Shown piece after piece: positions 30,121 through 39,401 of a DNA stretch of 64,000 nucleotides (the first letter of the stretch is position 1; the number at the start of each line of letters is the position of its first letter). The stretch is from positions 2,000,001-2,064,000 of the forward strand of contig NZ_CP168900.1 in the NCBI RefSeq assembly GCF_041765605.1. Direction: 5' to 3'. A model generated the notes under the pieces. It was not told the DNA's origin. It searched no databases and saw nothing but the letters and a program-made list of their open reading frames with translations. Source of the DNA: Listeria monocytogenes (lineage in GTDB: Bacteria > Bacillota > Bacilli > Lactobacillales > Listeriaceae). A program made the translations under genes and the position numbers.

Positions 30121-31524
30121 CTACTGGAGTAAATAGGATAGATAGGCTTCCCATGTTGGAATTTCTTTCAGCTGTATTTTTTCTCGTTTCTCAAAATAGG
30201 TTATTTCTGCCCCATCCAAGTCACAACAATTTTCTGGTGTGGCTTCTATTGGCGTTTCTTCAAAGTAGCGCAAAATGTAATTGCGACGGCAGTCTTCTGT
30301 ATGAAGGTAGCCGATAAATTGTTGTAAATTAGCTCGTTTCCATTTTTTGCGATAATTCATTTTGGCGGTCAATTCTTTCGTACTTAAACCGCTTCGTTGG
30401 TAATACTCAATGAAACGCTGCTCTGTTTCCGGCAATGTTTTCCGTTGCTCATTCGTCAAGTTCATTAAATTGGCGTCTGGTATGTCTTGATCTGCTAACT
30501 GCATTTGAATGAATTCATCTCCATTCGCATAAAGTAAAATCGCAACACTATCCTTGCCGTCGCGCCCAGCTCGACCAATTTCTTGCAAATAAGCTTCCAA
30601 ATCAGCTGGCATATGATAATGAATCACAAAACGAATATCTGCTTTATCTATTCCCATCCCAAAAGCGCTAGTGGCGCATATAATATCCAACTGTCCATAT
30701 ACAAATTGTTGCTGAATAATAATCCTATCTTCCGTGTCCATATCACCGTGATAATAAGCGACCCTCAATTCGGCAATTTCGCTTAATTCATGCGCTATAC
30801 TTTCTGCTAATTTTTTACTGGAAAAATAAATAATTCCCGGCGTTTGCAGTTTGCGTACAAGCTCATATAAACGTTCTTTCTTCAGCTGCTGGCTAGAAAA
30901 TTTCTCCACTTGTAAAGAAATATTCGGCCGATTCACCGAATAAATGATTTGCTCACAATCCGTTAAGTGCAGTTGCGTTAAAATGTCCACCCTAACCTTC
31001 TTCGTCGCCGTAGCAGTAAGCACCATAGTCACTGGGAAATTAGCCTCTTTAATAAATTGACCTAACATTAAATAATCAGGTCGAAAATCATGGCCCCACT
31101 GCGAAATACAATGTGCTTCATCTATAACAAACAAACTGATTTTTTGTTTTAATAATAGATTCTTCACAGCTTCATTATTTAGCATTTCTGGTGATAAAAA
31201 AATAAATTTATATAAATGAATGTTCGCAAGGATTTGGCTTTTTTCTTCTCGTTTTAAAAAGCTATTCAGTGCCGCCACTCGCTTTTCTCCGTGAGCACGC
31301 ATTCGCTCCATTTGGTCTTGCATGAGGGAAAGTAGCGGTGAAACAATCAAAACTAACCCCTCCATCAAATGGCCGGCTAATTGATAACAAATGGTTTTTC
31401 CCGTTCCAGTAGGTAACATGGCGAAACAATTCCGTTTGGCCAAAGCTGTTTCAATTACTTCTTTTTGACCAGGGCGAAACGCATCAAATCCAAGATATTC
31501 TTTTAATTCCTGTTCTAAATTCAC
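30121..31524 (-). CDS. recQ: RecQ-family ATP-dependent DNA helicase (short form)
   Basis: 467 residues. Walker A MLPTGTGKTICYQ (about 35-47), DEAH box FVIDEAHCISQWGHDFRPDY, and motif VI EIGRAGRDG. The chain is shorter than classical RecQ and no HRDC domain is apparent, matching B. subtilis RecS (YpbC). It starts with GTG, overlapping the ypbB stop as GTGA, so it is translationally coupled. Confidence 0.92.
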   Translation of the reverse strand: MNLEQELKEYLGFDAFRPGQKEVIETALAKRNCFAMLPTGTGKTICYQLAGHLMEGLVLIVSPLLSLMQDQMERMRAHGEKRVAALNSFLKREEKSQILANIHLYKFIFLSPEMLNNEAVKNLLLKQKISLFVIDEAHCISQWGHDFRPDYLMLGQFIKEANFPVTMVLTATATKKVRVDILTQLHLTDCEQIIYSVNRPNISLQVEKFSSQQLKKERLYELVRKLQTPGIIYFSSKKLAESIAHELSEIAELRVAYYHGDMDTEDRIIIQQQFVYGQLDIICATSAFGMGIDKADIRFVIHYHMPADLEAYLQEIGRAGRDGKDSVAILLYANGDEFIQMQLADQDIPDANLMNLTNEQRKTLPETEQRFIEYYQRSGLSTKELTAKMNYRKKWKRANLQQFIGYLHTEDCRRNYILRYFEETPIEATPENCCDLDGAEITYFEKREKIQLKEIPTWEAYLSYLLQ

Positions 31525-32528
31525 CGCTCGCCCTCCCTACTAACAACCGCTAACCGAATTTGATAATAATCTAAATCTGGAAATTCTGCTTTTATTTCAC
31601 GTAGTAAATTCCATTTCTTTGTATTAATCGTTTGGATGACTTCCTCTTCTGGTAAATTAGGAACGTCCGCTTCTTTCAAAGTAGCTCGGATTTCCACAAA
31701 ATGATCATGAATAGTACTCATTTTCAAATTCCGAATTCGCTCAATTGCTTCTAGATCCGCGCCATTCTGCCAAAGTGAATAAGTTTGCATTGCAGAACTA
31801 GTTAGTCCGGCTAATTCATCCGGCACAAGACTAACTAAAATCGGCCATTCTTCTGGTTTCTTTTTCATTACAGAAAGCAAACGGTGAATCTCGTGTAGCA
31901 CTTCAAAATAAACATCCCACTTCTCTACTTGATACTTTGTGGCAATTTGTTCTGTCGTATAGCCCATTAATTCTCCACCCGAAAACCGCTCCACAATAAA
32001 CGCTGGCCGAGCAACTGCTAATTTTTCCATCCATGCAAAAAGTTCCTCGTATAACGCATCTGCTAAACTTGATTTATCTTGTGACTTCAACCAATGCTTA
32101 ATAAATTGTTGAATCTTTTTATCACGAATGACAGGTAAATAATAACTTTCGTGGTGATGGATGTTGCTAACAACTTGAACAGCGAGTCGCAAATGGGCAA
32201 AGAAGGCAAATGCTTGCCGCTGAAATGTAAAACCTAGAAAATCCGGATAGTCAGTTGCAAAAGAGGCCACTTGTTGTTCTTGAATCACATAGCCATTTTC
32301 AGTTGAAACAATGCTGCCTCGGCGCACTAAATCTGAAAGGCGGCTCTCTAAATAGTTGGCTTTTAAATTAGGCACTAACCCAAATAAATGTTGCATTTGA
32401 AAAAGATGGATATCTTGAACAGCTTGTCCAGTTCTTCTTCCAGCTAAAACAGTATGTAAAAATGGTAATTTTCTAGGTGTAATACTTTTTTCTAAAATCG
32501 TCATAATATAGTTATCCAGCTTATCCAA
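31521..32528 (-). CDS. YpbB-like helix-turn-helix protein
   Basis: 335 residues, soluble, related to YpbB, which precedes the short recQ in Bacilli. The C-terminal third (TYSLWQNGADLEAIERIRNLKMSTIHDHFVEI) looks like a helix-turn-helix / RQC-like segment. The start is TTG at 32528, 10-11 bp after AAGGTGG; an ATG nine codons in is the alternative. It is coupled to recQ by a 4-bp overlap, suggesting joint function. Confidence 0.82.
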   Translation of the reverse strand: MDKLDNYIMTILEKSITPRKLPFLHTVLAGRRTGQAVQDIHLFQMQHLFGLVPNLKANYLESRLSDLVRRGSIVSTENGYVIQEQQVASFATDYPDFLGFTFQRQAFAFFAHLRLAVQVVSNIHHHESYYLPVIRDKKIQQFIKHWLKSQDKSSLADALYEELFAWMEKLAVARPAFIVERFSGGELMGYTTEQIATKYQVEKWDVYFEVLHEIHRLLSVMKKKPEEWPILVSLVPDELAGLTSSAMQTYSLWQNGADLEAIERIRNLKMSTIHDHFVEIRATLKEADVPNLPEEEVIQTINTKKWNLLREIKAEFPDLDYYQIRLAVVSREGER

Positions 32529-32681
32529 GACTCGTCCACCACCTTTTTTGTATCACAATCATAACACAGAAACACTTGTTCTACATTAGTTTTTCCGAAA
32601 AAAACTTTTTCAAAATATGTTACAATAGAAAAAGAAAAAATCTGGCTGCAAATAGTTATTTTAGAAAGGAAGCGTAGAAAA

Positions 32682-32906
32682 TTGAAGTATTGTCTTGTTG
32701 AAAAAGACACTTGTATTGCTTGTGGCGCTTGTTCCATTCATGCACCCGATGTTTTTGATTACGATACAGAAGGTCTTGCCTTTAATATATTAGATGATAA
32801 CACTGGAACAAAAGAAATTCCTGAAGATTTGGTCGAAATGGTGATTGACGCTGAATTCGCTTGTCCTTCACTTTCTATCAAAGTTTCCGATGGCCCATTT
32901 CATTAA
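32682..32906 (+). CDS. fer: Ferredoxin
   Basis: 74 residues, acidic, with Cys ligands C-IA-C-GA-C near residue 11-17 and a distant Cys-Pro at about 61, the pattern of a single [4Fe-4S] ferredoxin as in B. subtilis Fer. The start is TTG after AAAGGAAG. Divergent from ypbB-recQ, as in Bacillus. Small electron carrier; the partner reductase is not identified, although a ferredoxin-NADP reductase is encoded at 48.8 kb. Confidence 0.93.
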   Translation: MKYCLVEKDTCIACGACSIHAPDVFDYDTEGLAFNILDDNTGTKEIPEDLVEMVIDAEFACPSLSIKVSDGPFH

Positions 32907-32946
32907 AAAAATCCGGCAGCCCATTTAGAGGCTACCGGATTTTTAT
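32906..32946. terminator. Bidirectional terminator between fer and ribU
   Basis: AATCCGGCAGCC and GGCTACCGGATT arms (32910-32941) pair with one mismatch, with A-run and T-run flanks. It serves both convergent genes. Confidence 0.88.
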
Positions 32947-32948
32947 AT

Positions 32949-33560
32949 TTAATGGCTTGTTTCTTGTTGTCTTTTTTCAAATTTGCGCCGTTCTTTTATT
33001 GTTTGATTTTTAGCAATCCATTTTTTCAATCTAGAGTAGAGCAGTAAGAATACAGCACTGACGATGACACCTTTTAATAAACTGAATGGTATAATCGCGT
33101 ATGTGACTAACCAAGCAACATCAGTATCCGCCGGAAGTCCACCAAGTTTAATGTAAAATGGTAATAAAATGAAATAATTAAATATCGACATGACGACTGT
33201 CATTACTAACGTTCCAATTGCTGTCGAAAGCACCATTCCTTTTGTTGAACGAAACCAGTGAAATAAATAATAAATCGGTAATACATAAACAATACCATTA
33301 ATAAAATTGGATATTTCTCCAATCGGAACCCCAACTGGACTGCCTGACACAATGTAAAGTAGCACATTTTTGATTAGTTCTACTAAAATCACTGCGAGTG
33401 GTCCGAATAATAAGCCACCAATCAAAGCTGGAATATCACTGAAATCAAGCTTTAAAAATGGTGCACTCGGTAGTAGCGGAAATTGTAGCATCATTAAAAT
33501 AAATGCTAAAGTACCAAGAACCGCCACACTTACAAAAACCTTCATTGAATAATTCTTCAT
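32949..33560 (-). CDS. ribU: Riboflavin ECF transporter substrate-binding subunit
   Basis: 203 residues with about six membrane segments. RibU is the S component that captures riboflavin and works with the shared ECF energising module, encoded elsewhere. The FMN riboswitch in the leader makes the assignment strong. The frame runs upstream into the riboswitch, so ATG 33560 (MKNYSMKVF), about 9 bp after AAGGGAG, is chosen; an ATG two codons earlier is possible. The C-terminus is highly basic ([19 protein letters not shown]). Confidence 0.93.
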   Translation of the reverse strand: MKNYSMKVFVSVAVLGTLAFILMMLQFPLLPSAPFLKLDFSDIPALIGGLLFGPLAVILVELIKNVLLYIVSGSPVGVPIGEISNFINGIVYVLPIYYLFHWFRSTKGMVLSTAIGTLVMTVVMSIFNYFILLPFYIKLGGLPADTDVAWLVTYAIIPFSLLKGVIVSAVFLLLYSRLKKWIAKNQTIKERRKFEKRQQETSH

Positions 33561-33630
33561 TGTCATTTCTCCCTTGATGTTCACCAAGAAGCGAGTGACG
33601 TCGCTTAACGAATGCAACCCAAGCAAATAA

Positions 33631-33656
33631 AAAACCTCAACTAAAAAGAGTTGAGG
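33631..33656 (-). terminator. Riboswitch-controlled terminator in the ribU leader
   Basis: Perfect 8-bp arms CCTCAACT / AGTTGAGG (33635-33642 and 33649-33656), followed on the minus strand by TTTTTTATT. It lies between the FMN aptamer and the ribU start. Confidence 0.85.
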
Positions 33657-33750
33657 GAGAGTTTGTGAATGAATAAACAAGCACAGGATACTCAAATAAG
33701 CATCACAGCTTGCTAACACATGCTCGTGAAGACAAACGAAAAGGTCTGCC

Positions 33751-33870
33751 AACATCTTCTCCCATCCAGACTATACTGTCGGTCCTGGAATTACACCAGA
33801 GTCAACTGCTAAAAAGCAGATCGTGGACTTTAACCACCGGTCGGGAATTGCACCCTGCCCCGAAGATGAA
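33751..33870 (-). ncRNA. FMN riboswitch (RFN element)
   Basis: Minus strand shows the conserved RFN blocks: TTCGGGGCAGGGTG, AATTCCCGACCGG, AGTCCACGA, GGTGTAATTCCAGGACCGACAG and TAGTCTGGATGGGAGAAG. With FMN bound, the downstream terminator at 33631-33656 should form and switch ribU off. Confidence 0.96.
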
Positions 33871-33892
33871 CGAATATTTTCTTACAATTTTC

Positions 33893-33920
33893 ATTTTACC
33901 ATGAAAAAAATTTTTGGCAA
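33893..33920 (-). promoter_or_regulatory. Promoter of ribU
   Basis: Minus strand TTGCCA (33920-33915), 16-bp spacer, TAAAAT (33898-33893), about 15 bp before the riboswitch begins. Confidence 0.65.
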
Positions 33921-33940
33921 GCCCTTTTGTACGTTTTTTC

Positions 33941-33955
33941 ACGTAAGCGCTTTCT
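33941..33955. promoter_or_regulatory. cre-like (CcpA) site upstream of ribU
   Basis: ACGTAAGCGCTTTCT matches the cre consensus at all but two fixed positions and contains the classic core GTAAGCGCTTTC. It is 20 bp upstream of the ribU -35. Confidence 0.35.
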
Positions 33956-33965
33956 ATCCAAATAA

Positions 33966-33996
33966 AATAAAAACCAGCTAATTAGCTGGTTTTATT
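33966..33996 (-). terminator. Terminator after the thioesterase gene
   Basis: Perfect palindrome 33970-33993 (AAAACCAGCTAA and complement) with a T-rich tail on the minus strand. Confidence 0.8.
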
Positions 33997-33999
33997 TGT

Positions 34000-34518
34000 T
34001 CACCACGGAATATCTGTTGATAATGATTCCGCTAATGATTGGTTTTCTTTCAAACGGATTTTGCGCGCAATACTTCTTGCCTCGGCGCCCGCGTGGATTC
34101 TTTTTTGTTCTTCTGTTTCTGGTTCAACGAGTGGTACTTCTACAGTTTTACCATCAGCATCCAACGCCACAAATGTTAAAAAGGATGTCGCCGCTAAGTA
34201 ACGTTCTCCTGTTTTCAAATTCTCCGCAATAATTTTAACGAAGATTTCCATTGAACTTCTGCCCGTTGAAGCTACATAAGACTCTAAGCAAACAGAGTGA
34301 TCATTTTTAATCGGTTTTAGGAAATCCACTGAGTCTGTCGATGCAGTGACAATTTCCGTACGACAATGACGAGAGGCGCTGATAGAAGCCGTATCATCAA
34401 TATAAGTCATCAATCTACCACCAAAAAGGGTATTATGATTATTCGTGTCTGACGGGAAAACCCGGCTCGTTTTAATTACTAGTGATTCTTTACAAAATTT
34501 TGTTTGTCTTTTTTCCAT
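34000..34518 (-). CDS. Acyl-CoA thioesterase, hotdog fold (YkhA-like)
   Basis: 172 residues. The N-terminal motif FPSDTNNHNTLFGGRLMTYIDDTA is the hotdog active-site region of the YciA/YkhA group, followed by TASTDSVDFLKPI. Cleaves acyl-CoA to free acid and CoA; chain-length preference cannot be read. It lies 15 bp after resE and may share its transcript. Confidence 0.9.
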   Translation of the reverse strand: MEKRQTKFCKESLVIKTSRVFPSDTNNHNTLFGGRLMTYIDDTASISASRHCRTEIVTASTDSVDFLKPIKNDHSVCLESYVASTGRSSMEIFVKIIAENLKTGERYLAATSFLTFVALDADGKTVEVPLVEPETEEQKRIHAGAEARSIARKIRLKENQSLAESLSTDIPW

Positions 34519-34533
34519 GTTTTTCGCTCCAAT

Positions 34534-36324
34534 CTATTTATAGAGAGGCAAAGTGATAATAAAATCAGATCCTTTACCTAATTCGCTTTCAACCGAAATT
34601 TTCCCATTATGTGCTTCTACAATATTTTTAACGATTGCAAGACCAATACCTGTCCCAACTGCTTTTCCGCGTTTTCTTGCTTTATCCACTTTATAAAAAC
34701 GCTCAAACAGATATGGGATGTCTTCTTCCGCAATCCCGCTACCGTTGTCAGATACTGTGATTACAAGATTGCTCCTAGCCTCATCAATGGTTTGTTTTAA
34801 AATTACTTTTCCATCATAGCCTTCTTTTCCAGTATGACGAATAGCGTTCATAATTAAATTAATTAATACTTGCTCCATCCGGTCCGGATCAAAAGAATAT
34901 TCTAAGTCTGGTGTTTCTAATTCTAACCCTAATTCCACAAAATTCTCTTTTGCAAGTACATCAAAATTAGAAATAACTTTTCGTAGCAATGGAGCGAGCG
35001 GTAATTTTTGATTATCCATTTGATTAAATCCAGCTTCCATTCTAGCAAGATCCAACATATCGTTCACCAAGCGTCCAATACGAAGGGATTCATCATAAAT
35101 AATTTGCGCAAACTCCCGCACTTCTTCATCCGACTGAGCAACCCCGTCAATAATCGCTTCACTATAACCTTGTAACATCGAAATCGGTGTTCTAAGCTCA
35201 TGCGAGACGTTATTAACAAAATCACTTTTCATTTTTTCAAGTTGTTTTTCTTCTGTCATATCCCGAATTACCGCAACAATACTGCGCACATGTTCCCCCG
35301 TATAGAGCAACGTTAAAATCGCTACATACGTATGATCTGCAAAAGTGATTTCGCCAACTTGAGATTCTTTCTTTTCTAGCGTATCATTTAACAATTCATT
35401 TAAAGCTACTGGAATGAGTACTTTTTCGGTATTTTCAGGCGAGAAGAACCAATTATGTAAAAATTCTTCTGCCGGCGGGTTACTAAGAATGATTGTTTTA
35501 TCCACACTAAACTTAATAACACCATCAGCCATCCCAACTAAAATATTGGATAGCTGTTCTTTTTCTTGTCTAAGGGCGCTAACATTATATTTCAATTGTT
35601 TTGCCATATCGTTAAAAGCTACCCCAAGTTCGCCAATTTCATCATGCGTATAAGTCGGTACCCGGTTGTCAAAATTCCCTTTAGAAACAGCAATCGCAAT
35701 TTTTTTCATTTCACGAAGCGGAAAAGCCATTCGAGAAGAAAAGACGAAAGACAAGATAGACGTAATAACTATCGCAATAATACCTGAAACAATTAAGGTG
35801 CTCATTGTTTTTTCGTTTACTTTAAGGATATCATGATAAGACTGATAAACGTAAACCACCCCAGTTTCACCATTCGCAAGCTTAAACTTCTGCGCGGAAA
35901 TTTCGACTGGTAAGGAACTTTTTTCTGTTTTAAAATTATATTTCATCGTCACACTATTATCTTTTTCTAAGGCTTCATCTAATGTCTTATCTTGAATTAA
36001 TTTATTAGCAGATGCACTAGAAATAGTATCTGGCGACTGCGATTGATAGACGCTTTTTCCGTTTTGTTCAATAATGACGCCCATCGTATCATCAAGTAGT
36101 ATGAGTGCAGAATCATTATTATTTTCAGCAGAGATTACTTCATTATTTTCTTGCATAACAGTGATGATACTAGCAGTTTTATCCTCTAATTCGTTTGTTA
36201 TTCGTGTAATATTATTTTTTTCATAAATCATTGCAACTAAAAATCCAGAAATAACTAAAATCCCTATCAGTAAAAGAATAATGGTACTCCAAATTTTGCC
36301 AACAATACTATTCCAAATCTTCAT
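34534..36324 (-). CDS. resE: Sensor histidine kinase ResE
   Basis: 596 residues. Membrane helix 1 (about 10-31), an extracytoplasmic sensor loop to about 170, membrane helix 2, HAMP (RMAFPLREMKKIA), a PAS-like domain, H-box with H375 (VSHELRTP), then N, G1 (DNGSGI), F and G2 (GTGIGLAI) boxes. Domain order fits ResE/WalK-type kinases, and pairing with ResD points to the respiration- and redox-linked ResDE system. A hairpin with a T-run separates it from resD. Confidence 0.9.
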   Translation of the reverse strand: MKIWNSIVGKIWSTIILLLIGILVISGFLVAMIYEKNNITRITNELEDKTASIITVMQENNEVISAENNNDSALILLDDTMGVIIEQNGKSVYQSQSPDTISSASANKLIQDKTLDEALEKDNSVTMKYNFKTEKSSLPVEISAQKFKLANGETGVVYVYQSYHDILKVNEKTMSTLIVSGIIAIVITSILSFVFSSRMAFPLREMKKIAIAVSKGNFDNRVPTYTHDEIGELGVAFNDMAKQLKYNVSALRQEKEQLSNILVGMADGVIKFSVDKTIILSNPPAEEFLHNWFFSPENTEKVLIPVALNELLNDTLEKKESQVGEITFADHTYVAILTLLYTGEHVRSIVAVIRDMTEEKQLEKMKSDFVNNVSHELRTPISMLQGYSEAIIDGVAQSDEEVREFAQIIYDESLRIGRLVNDMLDLARMEAGFNQMDNQKLPLAPLLRKVISNFDVLAKENFVELGLELETPDLEYSFDPDRMEQVLINLIMNAIRHTGKEGYDGKVILKQTIDEARSNLVITVSDNGSGIAEEDIPYLFERFYKVDKARKRGKAVGTGIGLAIVKNIVEAHNGKISVESELGKGSDFIITLPLYK

Positions 36325-36344
36325 CTATTCTCACCTCGGTCCTC

Positions 36345-36411
36345 GCAAAAAAATAACGAACAAAGCACGTGCGGCATAACACTTGCCGATTAAACGTCTT
36401 TGCCCGTTATC
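36345..36411 (-). terminator. Hairpin with T-run between resD and resE (attenuator candidate)
   Basis: Minus strand ATAACGGGCAAAGACGT (from 36410) pairs with ACGTGCTTTGTTCGTTAT (to about 36353) with G-U pairs, enclosing a CGGCA/TGCCG inner stem, then seven Ts. It ends about 12 bp before the resE ribosome site, so it can lower resE relative to resD. Confidence 0.65.
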
Positions 36412-36424
36412 TTAGTCTGTTTTA

Positions 36425-37141
36425 TTAATCTTCTGGAACTTCAAATTTATATCCAAGACCCCAAACTGTTACAATCATTCTAGCAGCGTCTTCCGATACA
36501 TCATGCAGTTTTTCACGAAGTCTTTTAACATGCGTATCAATTGTTCGTAAATCGCCAAAGAACTCATAACGCCACACTTCTTTTAAAAGTGACTCGCGGT
36601 CGAATACTTTATCCGGTGATTTAGCTAAATAATAAAGCAAGTCATATTCTTTCGGTGTCAAACCGATTTCTTTTCCATCGACAATAACACGGTGAGCTTC
36701 GTTATCAATTTTCAAATGTGGGAAAGTAATAATGTCTCCCGGTGTTCCTCCTGCTGATTCTTCTGAGGATTGTTTCGCACGACGAAGAACCGCCTTCACA
36801 CGAAGTACAACTTCTCTTGGGCTAAATGGTTTTACGATGTAATCATCTGCGCCAACTTCAAAGCCTTGTACTCTGTTAGCTTCTTCTCCTTTTGCTGTCA
36901 ACATGACAACTGGTGTTGATTTAAACTCTCTCAGTTCACGACAAACTTCGATGCCATCTTTACCAGGCATCATCAAATCAAGTAGGATTACTTCATAATT
37001 GTTGTTTAGCGCCATGCTTAATGCTTGATCACCATCACTAGCTTCTTCAATACGATAGTTCTCTCTTTCAAGATACATCTTAAGAAGGCGGCGTATCCGG
37101 TCCTCATCATCCACAACAAGCACTCTAACTTGTTCACTCAT
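36425..37141 (-). CDS. resD: Two-component response regulator ResD (OmpR family)
   Basis: 238 residues. Receiver domain with acidic pocket DDED (11-14), phospho-acceptor D55 (LLDLMMPG) and Lys in VKPFSPRE, then a winged-helix DNA-binding domain (LTPKEYDLLYYLA ... RTIDTHVKRLREKL). In Bacilli and Listeria ResD controls respiration genes and affects virulence-related metabolism. It has its own upstream region (37142-37306). Confidence 0.94.
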   Translation of the reverse strand: MSEQVRVLVVDDEDRIRRLLKMYLERENYRIEEASDGDQALSMALNNNYEVILLDLMMPGKDGIEVCRELREFKSTPVVMLTAKGEEANRVQGFEVGADDYIVKPFSPREVVLRVKAVLRRAKQSSEESAGGTPGDIITFPHLKIDNEAHRVIVDGKEIGLTPKEYDLLYYLAKSPDKVFDRESLLKEVWRYEFFGDLRTIDTHVKRLREKLHDVSEDAARMIVTVWGLGYKFEVPED

Positions 37142-37306
37142 AAGTACTCATCCCCTAACTCTCATTTACATTCAATCAAATAAATGGAATCTTCCGTACC
37201 CACATACGAAAAAACCATACAATTGCCTATACCAAATTTCCTACGATTTAAATTATACATGTTTTTCACAAAACACGCTATTAGAAAGTATATTTTGTAA
37301 GAAAAG

Positions 37307-38041
37307 TTACTTTTTATTTTTACCAAATCTTGCTTCTGTTTTTAATTGTTTTACTTCATGATGTGATAATTCTCTGCGTTCCCCTGCGTTTAAACCGCGT
37401 AAATTCAAGAACGAATATTCTTCTCTTGATAATTTTTGTACTTCAAAACCAACCGCCTCAAACATTTTACGCACTTGGCGATTTCTGCCTTCATGAATGG
37501 TAATTTCTACAATCGCTTTATCTTTCGCTTTGTCAGACGAACGTACTTTTACTTTTGCTGGTGCTGTTTTGCGACCATCAATCACCACACCGCGTTCTAA
37601 CTGACGAATCACTTCTCGTTCAGGAATACCTTTAATTCGTGCAATATATGTTTTGGAAACTTCATTTTTCGGATGCATTAGTAAATTAGCGAAATCTCCA
37701 TCATTCGTCATTAATAATAATCCAGAAGTATCATAGTCAAGTCGTCCTACTGGGTATAATCTTTCAGGAATATCTGCAAAATAATCCGCTACAGTTGTAC
37801 GACCTTTATCATCCGTTACAGCCGATACTGTTCCTCTTGGCTTATAAAAAAGGAAATAGCGATGTTCTTCTTTTGTTAGTTGAATTCCCTCTACTTCAAT
37901 CCGCTCTGTACCGCTAACTTTCACACCTAATTCTGTGACTACTTTACCGTTCACTGTTACTTTACCTTCTTGAATAAGCTTTTCTGCTTTTCTTCTTGAA
38001 GTAATACCTGCATTTGCAATCACTTTTTGTAAACGTTCCAT
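37307..38041 (-). CDS. rluB: 23S rRNA pseudouridine synthase B family
   Basis: 244 residues. N-terminal S4 RNA-binding domain (ERLQKVIANAGITSRRKAEKLI) and catalytic motif GRLDYDTSGLLLMTNDG with the nucleophilic Asp. Probably modifies U2605-equivalent in 23S rRNA; target position inferred from family. It starts 2 bp after scpB, as in B. subtilis. Confidence 0.93.
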   Translation of the reverse strand: MERLQKVIANAGITSRRKAEKLIQEGKVTVNGKVVTELGVKVSGTERIEVEGIQLTKEEHRYFLFYKPRGTVSAVTDDKGRTTVADYFADIPERLYPVGRLDYDTSGLLLMTNDGDFANLLMHPKNEVSKTYIARIKGIPEREVIRQLERGVVIDGRKTAPAKVKVRSSDKAKDKAIVEITIHEGRNRQVRKMFEAVGFEVQKLSREEYSFLNLRGLNAGERRELSHHEVKQLKTEARFGKNKK

Positions 38042-38043
38042 TC

Positions 38044-38640
38044 TTATTCCTCCTCCTGTTCTTTACTTTGGTTAAACCGGTCAAAAAACAGGTCCATTTC
38101 ATTCTGATCTGGTTCTTCTGCCGCTGGATCAGCAAGTTTTGGTAAATCCTCTAGAGAATTCAGGCCAAATGCATCTAAAAATTCACTTGTAGTAACGTAA
38201 AGTTTTGCTCGGCCAGCTCCGTCCACACGACCTTTATCTGTTACAAGTCCTTTGGCTACTAGGGTTCTGATTGGACCATCTGTTTGAACACCGCGAACCT
38301 CATCGACTTCCATTCTTGTAACTGGTTGACGATACGCAATAATCGCTAAAGTCTCTAGTGATGCTTGCGACAAAACAGTGTTACTTGGAACTTCAACGAG
38401 TTTACGTAAATAATCCGCATGGGCTTTTTTTGTAGCTAATTGAAAAGTTCCTGCAAGCTCTAAAAGAATCAGTCCTCTATCCGCACTTCCATTGTATCGT
38501 TCACTTAAAAGCTCTAATAAATTGAGCGCTTCAATATGCGTGATTTCCATGACTTCAGTTAATTGTTCCGTTGAAAGTCCCGCATCGCCTGCTGCAAAAA
38601 GCAAACTCTCTAATATGCCTAATTGTTCTTCTCTGTTCAC
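38044..38640 (-). CDS. scpB: Segregation and condensation protein B
   Basis: 198 residues, winged-helix kleisin-interacting subunit of the SMC-ScpA-ScpB condensin. Motif LETLAIIAYRQPVTRMEVDEVRGV is diagnostic. It overlaps scpA by 4 bp and precedes rluB by 2 bp. Confidence 0.95.
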   Translation of the reverse strand: MNREEQLGILESLLFAAGDAGLSTEQLTEVMEITHIEALNLLELLSERYNGSADRGLILLELAGTFQLATKKAHADYLRKLVEVPSNTVLSQASLETLAIIAYRQPVTRMEVDEVRGVQTDGPIRTLVAKGLVTDKGRVDGAGRAKLYVTTSEFLDAFGLNSLEDLPKLADPAAEEPDQNEMDLFFDRFNQSKEQEEE

Positions 38641-39386
38641 GATAGTTCTTCCCCTTTACCTTGCACATATAAATCCGCAAAACTTTCTGCTTGTTCTACT
38701 TCGACCAATTTTCGTTTCATTAATTCTAGCAAAGCTAAAAATGTAACGACAAGTTGTTCTTTCGTTTGTTCTTCAAATAGCTCATCAAATCGTAAGCGGT
38801 GATTGACTTGTTGATGTAATTTCCCTAAAACAGAATCCATTCTTTCATCAATAGAGATTTCCTGCGTAGTAATTCGTGTATGCAATGGTTTATTTAACTT
38901 TTTACGTCGCAACATTTTGTTAAAAGCGCTTAACATATCGTTTAATGATACATCGAGTTCCGCTACTTTTGTCCCGTCATCATATTCTGCTAAGTCCATT
39001 GGTGGTTTACTGAAATAAAAGCTCCGTTCCGCCTCTTTTTCTTTTAGTTCTTTGGCGGCTTCTTTAAAGCGTTTGTATTCCATTAGTTTTTCAACTAAAG
39101 CGTCACGAGGATCCTCTTCCTCTTCTAGTGTATCATAGTCGATTTCCAGTTCTTGTTTTGGAAGGAGCATTTTACTTTTGATTGCCAGTAAAGTTGCTGC
39201 CATCACTAAATATTCGCTGGCAACATCTAATTCCATTTCTTGCATTGTATGAACAAATTCCATGTATTGGTCCGTAATTTCAGCCATGGGGATGTCATAA
39301 ATATCGACTTCTAGTTGTCCAATTAAATGAAGAAGTAAGTCAAGCGGTCCTTCAAATGCGTCCACTTTAAAATTCATTTCTACCAT
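38637..39386 (-). CDS. scpA: Segregation and condensation protein A (kleisin)
   Basis: 249 residues. N-terminus DAFEGPLDLLLHLIGQLEVDIYDIPMAEI is the kleisin SMC-binding part; the C-terminus carries the winged helix (TFLALLELMKRKLVEVEQ). Bridges SMC heads in chromosome organisation. It lies 15 bp after lysA and overlaps scpB, so lysA-scpA-scpB-rluB are likely one transcript. Confidence 0.95.
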   Translation of the reverse strand: MVEMNFKVDAFEGPLDLLLHLIGQLEVDIYDIPMAEITDQYMEFVHTMQEMELDVASEYLVMAATLLAIKSKMLLPKQELEIDYDTLEEEEDPRDALVEKLMEYKRFKEAAKELKEKEAERSFYFSKPPMDLAEYDDGTKVAELDVSLNDMLSAFNKMLRRKKLNKPLHTRITTQEISIDERMDSVLGKLHQQVNHRLRFDELFEEQTKEQLVVTFLALLELMKRKLVEVEQAESFADLYVQGKGEELS

Positions 39387-39401
39387 ATTTGTCCCGCCCT
39401 A

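Noticed and set aside
32501-32737. 78-codon minus-strand frame over the fer start and ypbB upstream region
   Set aside because: It overlaps both divergent starts, has no ribosome site, and resembles nothing.
33561-33755. RibU start inside the FMN riboswitch
   Set aside because: The frame is open by chance through the riboswitch; the true start follows AAGGGAG after the terminator.
38044-39386. Possible frameshift between scpA and scpB
   Set aside because: Both genes are full length; the 4-bp overlap is normal operon coupling.
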